A stretch of DNA of 9,214 nt, from assembly GCA_002774185.1 (NCBI GenBank), contig PEZG01000075.1:1-9214 (forward strand), in the 5' to 3' direction. The position numbers and the translations under genes are program-made. The notes under the pieces were generated by a model. That model was given only the letters and a program-made list of their open reading frames with translations. It ran no database searches and was not told the origin of the DNA. Of the stretch, positions 5,798-9,214 are shown piece after piece. Every line of letters starts with the position of its first letter. Within the stretch, counting starts at the first letter, position 1. This DNA is from Candidatus Roizmanbacteria bacterium CG09_land_8_20_14_0_10_41_9. GTDB taxonomy: Bacteria > Patescibacteriota > Microgenomatia > UBA1406 > GWC2-37-13.

Positions 5798-5828
5798 TTG
5801 AAATTGTAAAACCTATATGATATATTAT
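5798..5828 (+). promoter_or_regulatory. Promoter of the Xer-like gene, start at or near the ATG
   Basis: TTGAAA (5798-5803) is followed after 17 bp by TATATT (5821-5826), with TGA just before it as a possible extended -10. TATTAT at 5823-5828 is an alternative -10. Transcription would start at about 5833-5836, within four bases of the ATG at 5837, so the message would be leaderless or nearly so. No Shine-Dalgarno is present, which agrees. Confidence 0.55.
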
Positions 5829-5836
5829 AGGGCGTT

Positions 5837-6697
5837 ATGGATAATTTCTTACTTCCTTCCCTCATTGAGAGGTTTGTAAACTATTTAAAATCACAAGGGC
5901 GTTCTATGTTTACCATAGTTGCTTATAAGAAAGATTTGGAACAATTCGCAGGCTACCTCACAAGTAAGGAGATAAACGATGTGCGTGAAGTGAAGAAAGA
6001 ACATATTGATGGATTCATCTCTAGTTTAATCACGAACAACTACACAAAAAAGTCCGCTTCAAGGAAATTGAATTCGGTCCGCACGTTCTTTCGGTATTTA
6101 AAAAATGATGGTGTGCTGGAACAAAATCCCTCCCTAGACGTATCCCATCCGAAATACACCCAATCCGCACCGAGAATTTTTAGTAAATTAGAATATCGAG
6201 CTCTTAGGGATTTTGCAAAAGAGGACTCCCGTACATACGCGTTGATTGAAATCCTCCTACAAACTGGGGTTAAAATCGGCGAACTTGCAGATATTAAAAC
6301 CCAAGATATAAAAAAAGAGAGCCTCCATATTGGAGCGTATGGGAAAAATCCCGAGCGGGAGGTCCCACTCAATAAAGCAGTAAAAAAAGCTATTGATGAT
6401 TATTTAAAAACAAGGGGAGAATCTGAAAATGCCCACCTTTTTGTCACGCGTACGGGGAAACCTCTTCTTATTCGGAATATTCGTCAGATAATTTCCCGAT
6501 GTTTCCGTGAGGTGGGGATTGAGGATGCAACAGTAAATGATCTTCGTAATACTTTTATTGCGCATCAGCTTATGAATGGGGTCTCTATAGAATATATTGC
6601 AAGAATTGTCGGTCACAAACGTCTGTCTTCGACCGAACGCTTCCTCAACCTAGTAAAAGAAGAGGTTGAGCAAAAAGAAAAGCTCGGAGAGCTTTAA
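5837..6697 (+). CDS. Xer-like tyrosine recombinase homologue lacking catalytic residues
   Basis: This 286-residue protein has the XerC/XerD layout: an N-terminal core-binding domain (about 1-95, with VNYLKSQGRSMFTIVAYKKDL) and a C-terminal catalytic-fold domain (about 112-280). Active enzymes cut and rejoin DNA with an R-K-H-R-H/W-Y set. Here the first Arg is Lys (K146 in TGVKIGEL, normally TGLRxSEL). K170 and R237 are kept, the first His is Asn (N234 in NDLRNTF), H260 is kept (GHKR), and the nucleophile Tyr is Phe (F269). Spacings N234-R237-H260-F269 (3, 23, 9) equal those of H-R-H-Y in E. coli XerD, so the alignment is firm. There is no nearby substitute Tyr. The frame is intact, so it is more likely a non-cutting DNA-binding protein than a pseudogene. 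It lies 79 bp upstream of dnaA on the same strand. Confidence 0.88.
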   Translation: MDNFLLPSLIERFVNYLKSQGRSMFTIVAYKKDLEQFAGYLTSKEINDVREVKKEHIDGFISSLITNNYTKKSASRKLNSVRTFFRYLKNDGVLEQNPSLDVSHPKYTQSAPRIFSKLEYRALRDFAKEDSRTYALIEILLQTGVKIGELADIKTQDIKKESLHIGAYGKNPEREVPLNKAVKKAIDDYLKTRGESENAHLFVTRTGKPLLIRNIRQIISRCFREVGIEDATVNDLRNTFIAHQLMNGVSIEYIARIVGHKRLSSTERFLNLVKEEVEQKEKLGEL

Positions 6698-6706
6698 AAA
6701 ATCCTC

Positions 6707-6735
6707 TTGATTTTAAACGTGGAAATGTTTATTAT
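6707..6735 (+). promoter_or_regulatory. Predicted dnaA promoter
   Basis: TTGATT (6707-6712) and TATTAT (6730-6735) are separated by 17 bp. The predicted transcription start at about 6742 falls inside the DnaA-box palindrome at 6737-6755, a position where bound DnaA would block RNA polymerase. The 5' leader would be about 35 nt, with a weak TAGGT site near 6765-6769. Confidence 0.55.
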
Positions 6736-6736
6736 T

Positions 6737-6755
6737 TGTGGATAAGTTATCCACA
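6737..6755. promoter_or_regulatory. Inverted pair of consensus DnaA boxes upstream of dnaA
   Basis: TGTGGATAA (6737-6745) and TTATCCACA (6747-6755) are both perfect 9/9 DnaA boxes, facing each other across one base to form a 19-bp palindrome. Another TTATC-containing stretch (TTATCACCA, 7/9) follows near the dnaA start. The pair overlaps the predicted start of dnaA transcription, which suggests autoregulation. It may also be part of a bipartite origin with the boxes before dnaN. Confidence 0.9.
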
Positions 6756-6776
6756 TTATCTATTTAGGTTATCACC

Positions 6777-8102
6777 ATGGCCTTCTGGGAAGATTTTCTA
6801 CAGTTCCTCAACGCAAGTACCCAAAAAGCCCCCATTCTCCTTTCAGTTTTAAAACAAGCGAAACCAATAACTATTGAGGATGGACAGATTATTGTGGGAT
6901 GCGAGAATCAGGGTGTTCGGTTTTTCCTTGAAAAACGAAAGGGAGAAATAGAAAAAAAATTAAGACTTTTCGCCAAGAAGGATATTCTACTCTCATTTAC
7001 CCTATCTGAGATTAAAAAAAAGAAGTCCGTATCCCCACCCCTTCTTTCTTTCCAACCATCCATTCAAGATGTATTTACAAAAAGCGGACTTCATGTAAAG
7101 TATAGTTTTGATAATTTTGCCGTTTCATCTTCAAACCAAGTGGCACACGCGGCCGCATCTGCGGTTTCGAATAATTTAGCAACCGCATATAACCCGCTCT
7201 TTTTATATGGTGGAGTTGGGGTGGGAAAAACACACCTCGCGCAATCTGTTGGAAAAAAAATCCTTGAGAAGGATGGTTCCAAAAAGGTATTTTTTTGTCC
7301 TGGGGATCAGTTTACTAATGAGCTTATTGACTCAATCCGGGAACGGACAACAGCGCGGTTTCGCGCGAAGTATAGAAAATTAAGCCTACTTATCGTGGAT
7401 GACATTCAGTTTATTGCGGGAAAACAACTCATTCAAGAGGAGTTTTTCCACACATTCAACTCTATTGTGTCTGTGGGTGGACAAATCATCCTTACTTCAG
7501 ATCGCCCGCCTGGGGAAATTAAAAACCTTGAGGATAGGCTTCGATCCCGCTTTTCTGGAGGACTTATTGTGGATATACAATCCCCAGATTTCGAGCTTCG
7601 GACCGCAATCCTCCTTATTAAAGCAAAAGAAAAAAATATTGAAATAGAGATGGAGGCAGCAAAGGCAATAGCCGAACAAATTAACGACACAAGGGCTTTA
7701 GAAGGCGCGCTTCTTTCTATTTACGCCAAAATACTCGGGATAAAGGAACGGATTGATTTGGATTCAGTTGAGGCTTTCTTCTCTGAGAAAACCGAGCGGG
7801 TAGTCAAAAAAATTTCTCCTACCGACGTCCTTAAATTGGTTTGCTCTTACTACAACGTAAAACAATCTCACCTCAAGGGACCCAATAGGACGGAGAATTT
7901 GGTTATACCACGCCAATTAACTATGTTTATCCTCCGTAATACTTTAAGGTTAAAATTGGAAGAAATTGCGAGGGTATTAAAAAGAAAAGACCACACAACG
8001 GTCATTTATGCGGTTAATAAGATAGGGAGACTCCTCGTGAAAGATCCTATTTTCAAACAAGATGTTGATAGGATAACACAATCCCTATCCTCATCCACAT
8101 AG
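6777..8102 (+). CDS. dnaA: Chromosomal replication initiator protein DnaA
   Basis: This 441-residue protein is of normal DnaA length. Domain I is about residues 1-75, a short linker (domain II) about 76-105, the AAA+ domain III about 106-330, and DNA-binding domain IV about 345-441. Visible motifs are the DnaA N-box region (VKYSFDNFAVSSSN), Walker A GGVGVGKT (145-152), Walker B LLIVDDIQF (204-212), sensor I ILTSDRPP, the arginine-finger region RLRSRFSGGL, sensor II NDTRALEGAL, and the domain IV signature KDHTTVIYAVNKI (404-416). The signature has KRKDHTTV where most DnaA proteins have GGRDHTTV, a conservative Arg-to-Lys change at the minor-groove contact. DnaA binds the boxes on both sides of its gene and opens the origin. 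It starts at ATG 6777 with only a weak TAGGT site. Confidence 0.98.
   Translation: MAFWEDFLQFLNASTQKAPILLSVLKQAKPITIEDGQIIVGCENQGVRFFLEKRKGEIEKKLRLFAKKDILLSFTLSEIKKKKSVSPPLLSFQPSIQDVFTKSGLHVKYSFDNFAVSSSNQVAHAAASAVSNNLATAYNPLFLYGGVGVGKTHLAQSVGKKILEKDGSKKVFFCPGDQFTNELIDSIRERTTARFRAKYRKLSLLIVDDIQFIAGKQLIQEEFFHTFNSIVSVGGQIILTSDRPPGEIKNLEDRLRSRFSGGLIVDIQSPDFELRTAILLIKAKEKNIEIEMEAAKAIAEQINDTRALEGALLSIYAKILGIKERIDLDSVEAFFSEKTERVVKKISPTDVLKLVCSYYNVKQSHLKGPNRTENLVIPRQLTMFILRNTLRLKLEEIARVLKRKDHTTVIYAVNKIGRLLVKDPIFKQDVDRITQSLSSST
8091..8099 (+). promoter_or_regulatory. Near-consensus DnaA box at the dnaA 3' end
   Basis: TCATCCACA matches TTATCCACA at 8 of 9 positions and lies in the last codons of dnaA, pointing toward dnaN. 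It is a plausible weak box in the origin cluster. Confidence 0.4.
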
Positions 8103-8146
8103 GTTTCACATGTTGTTCGCGGGGTTTTTTTGTTTTTTGGTTTGTG

Positions 8147-8175
8147 TTGAAAATCTGAAAGTCATTTTATACACT
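8147..8175 (+). promoter_or_regulatory. Possible dnaN promoter overlapping DnaA boxes
   Basis: TTGAAA (8147-8152) could be a -35 box. The -10 would be TACACT (8170-8175, 17-bp spacer) or TATACA (8168-8173, 15-bp spacer), each only four of six matches. It overlaps the first TTATACACT box, so DnaA binding could repress it. dnaN may instead be read through from dnaA. Confidence 0.3.
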
Positions 8176-8204
8176 TATACACAACCACTAATACTACTAT
8201 TATG
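8167..8204 (+). other. Candidate origin unwinding site: tandem DnaA boxes plus DnaA-trio-like run
   Basis: TTATACACT (8167-8175) and TTATACACA (8175-8183) are head-to-tail DnaA boxes sharing one base; the second is an exact TTATNCACA match. After ACCA, the plus strand reads CTA-ATA-CTA-CTA-TTA (8188-8202). On the complementary strand, read 3' to 5', these are GAT-TAT-GAT-GAT-AAT. Four of the five fit the DnaA-trio pattern 3'-[G/A]A[T/A]-5' known from Bacillus subtilis oriC. The order boxes, short GC-containing gap, trios matches the described basal unwinding system. The last trio overlaps the dnaN ATG. A T-rich stretch lies upstream (8125-8138). Confidence 0.65.
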
Positions 8205-9214
8205 AATAACGCAATATCTATAGATAAAGACTATTTACTCGAAAAAATCTCTCTCTCTTCCCACTTTACTTCCTCGAGACTATCATCAGTCACCGCACTC
8301 CAGGGAGTCCTCATGAAGGGAGGGACAGGAGAAATACATCTATATGCGACAAACCTAAACTCTTTTTATCACACACTTATAAAAATAGAGGTTAAGGCCC
8401 CATTCCAAGTAATCCTGGAGCCAAAAAAAATCATGGAGTTTTTATCCCTCTTACCCCCAGGAAAAGTAACAGTGGAAATAAAAGAAAAACAAGTGGTAAT
8501 CATCCAGCAAAAAACCCGAGGGACTTTTCCTATAATCTCCTCAGAGGAATTTCCCCTCCCCCCAAAATTAGATGAAAAAGAGAAGAAAATAAAAACCGCA
8601 AATTTCACTAAAGGGCTCCCTTTAGTATTATTCGCTGCTTCCACCGATGAAACAAGACTGGTTTTGAGCGGGGTCAATTTCCTCACACAAGATGATGAGA
8701 TGGTGATGGTCGCAACAGATGGATTTAGATTATCCTTACAAAGATACAAAGGGGATAATAATATCGGGTCAATGATTATCCCATCGAGTTTTCTATCAGA
8801 AATATTGAAATTTATAAAAGGGGAAGAGGTTTTTTTCGGACATTCCGCCTCAGAAAAAACCATCTTATTCCGCGTGGGCGACGATGAGTTTTTTTCTCGG
8901 TTAATTGAAGGAGACTATCCCCCATTTGAAAAAGTGATCCCAGTTGAAAGGAAGACGATAGTGATTGCGGATAGGGAGGAGTTACTCAGGAAGGTAAAAT
9001 TAATTTCAGTCTTTGCTAGAGACCTTTCCCACATTGTTGTGATTGAGGTTACAAAAGAAGGACTTAGGCTCCAACCAAAAACTGAGACCGACGATGGGAA
9101 CATTGCTCAACAAGAAGCGGAAGTCTCAGGAGAGGATCAGCGGGTTGCATTTAATTATAAATTTGTGTTAGACATCCTTAATCATATAAGTTCAAAAAAA
9201 ATAAAAATAGAACT
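8202..9214 (+). CDS. dnaN: DNA polymerase III beta sliding clamp, 3' end outside the window
   Basis: The reading frame runs from ATG 8202 to the right edge: 337 complete codons and two further bases, without a stop. A full clamp is usually about 365-380 residues, so roughly the last 30-40 are missing. Recognisable parts are the first-domain start (YLLEKISLSSHFTSSRLSSV), domain II motifs RLVLSGVNF and MVATDGFRLSLQ, and the linker into domain III FSRLIEGDYPPFEKVIP, all aligning with E. coli DnaN (LNGMLF, VATDGHRLA, SKLVDGRFPDYRRVLP). The clamp rings DNA and tethers the replicative polymerase. It lies 99 bp after dnaA, the classic dnaA-dnaN order. There is no Shine-Dalgarno before the ATG; the upstream bases are the DnaA boxes and trio-like run. 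Confidence 0.96.
   Translation, partial: MNNAISIDKDYLLEKISLSSHFTSSRLSSVTALQGVLMKGGTGEIHLYATNLNSFYHTLIKIEVKAPFQVILEPKKIMEFLSLLPPGKVTVEIKEKQVVIIQQKTRGTFPIISSEEFPLPPKLDEKEKKIKTANFTKGLPLVLFAASTDETRLVLSGVNFLTQDDEMVMVATDGFRLSLQRYKGDNNIGSMIIPSSFLSEILKFIKGEEVFFGHSASEKTILFRVGDDEFFSRLIEGDYPPFEKVIPVERKTIVIADREELLRKVKLISVFARDLSHIVVIEVTKEGLRLQPKTETDDGNIAQQEAEVSGEDQRVAFNYKFVLDILNHISSKKIKIE

Noticed and set aside
6679..6695. Perfect 7-bp hairpin AAAGCTC-GGA-GAGCTTT at the end of the Xer-like gene
   Set aside because: On the plus strand it is followed by A-rich, not T-rich, sequence. It would look like a terminator only on the minus strand, where no gene arrives.
5837..6697. Xer-like gene as a pseudogene
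   Set aside because: No frameshift or stop, normal length, conserved core residues and a good promoter; loss of catalysis alone does not make it a pseudogene.
8119..8138. GCGGGG followed by T-runs, resembling a terminator after dnaA
   Set aside because: No complementary upstream arm to form a stem; more likely part of the AT-rich origin spacer.
8369..8863. Long open frame on the minus strand inside dnaN
   Set aside because: It is a shadow of the clearly recognisable beta-clamp reading frame and has no family motif of its own.

Overview
The window looks like a piece of chromosome from a Candidate Phyla Radiation (Patescibacteria) bacterium, most likely of the Microgenomates type. The main clue is a small protein of the PrgI family with the N-terminus MDQHPIPRQ, followed by a TraC/VirB4-N-terminal-like protein and a VirB4 ATPase. 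Other clues are a moderate GC content, compact genes, AT-rich repeat-filled spacers and mixed Shine-Dalgarno and non-Shine-Dalgarno starts. The standard bacterial code fits: no in-frame TGA interrupts any gene, and TGA stops the first one. This placement is an inference from protein style, not from a marker tree.

Left part (1-990): the 3' end of a TPR protein, an acylphosphatase gene starting with GTG, and a tRNA-Ala(GGC) gene on the minus strand. The spacers hold AT-rich elements with terminal inverted repeats and GC-rich mini-palindromes.

Middle (955-4615): a three-gene type IV secretion/conjugation-like cluster on the plus strand (PrgI-like membrane protein, VirB4-N-like protein, VirB4 ATPase). 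Two direct copies of a compound AT-rich repeat flank virB4. The second copy also separates virB4 from a convergent four-domain S1 protein gene (rpsA-like, minus strand, 4612-5691).

Right part (5692-9214): the replication-origin neighbourhood. A Xer-like tyrosine recombinase gene, diverging from rpsA, is followed by dnaA and the first 337 codons of dnaN, all on the plus strand. Two consensus DnaA boxes form a near-perfect palindrome just after the predicted dnaA -10 box. Two tandem TTATACAC(A/T) boxes followed by a DnaA-trio-like run sit directly in front of dnaN, so the origin unwinding site is probably at about 8167-8204.

The most notable observations are these. (1) The Xer-like protein beside dnaA has lost the catalytic tyrosine (F269), the first arginine (K146) and a histidine (N234), yet its reading frame is intact. 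(2) The compound repeats carry different nested GC palindromes at different sites, one flanked by a 6-bp direct repeat like a target duplication. (3) The unwinding-site candidate overlaps the dnaN start codon. (4) The prgI promoter places transcription start on the ATG itself.
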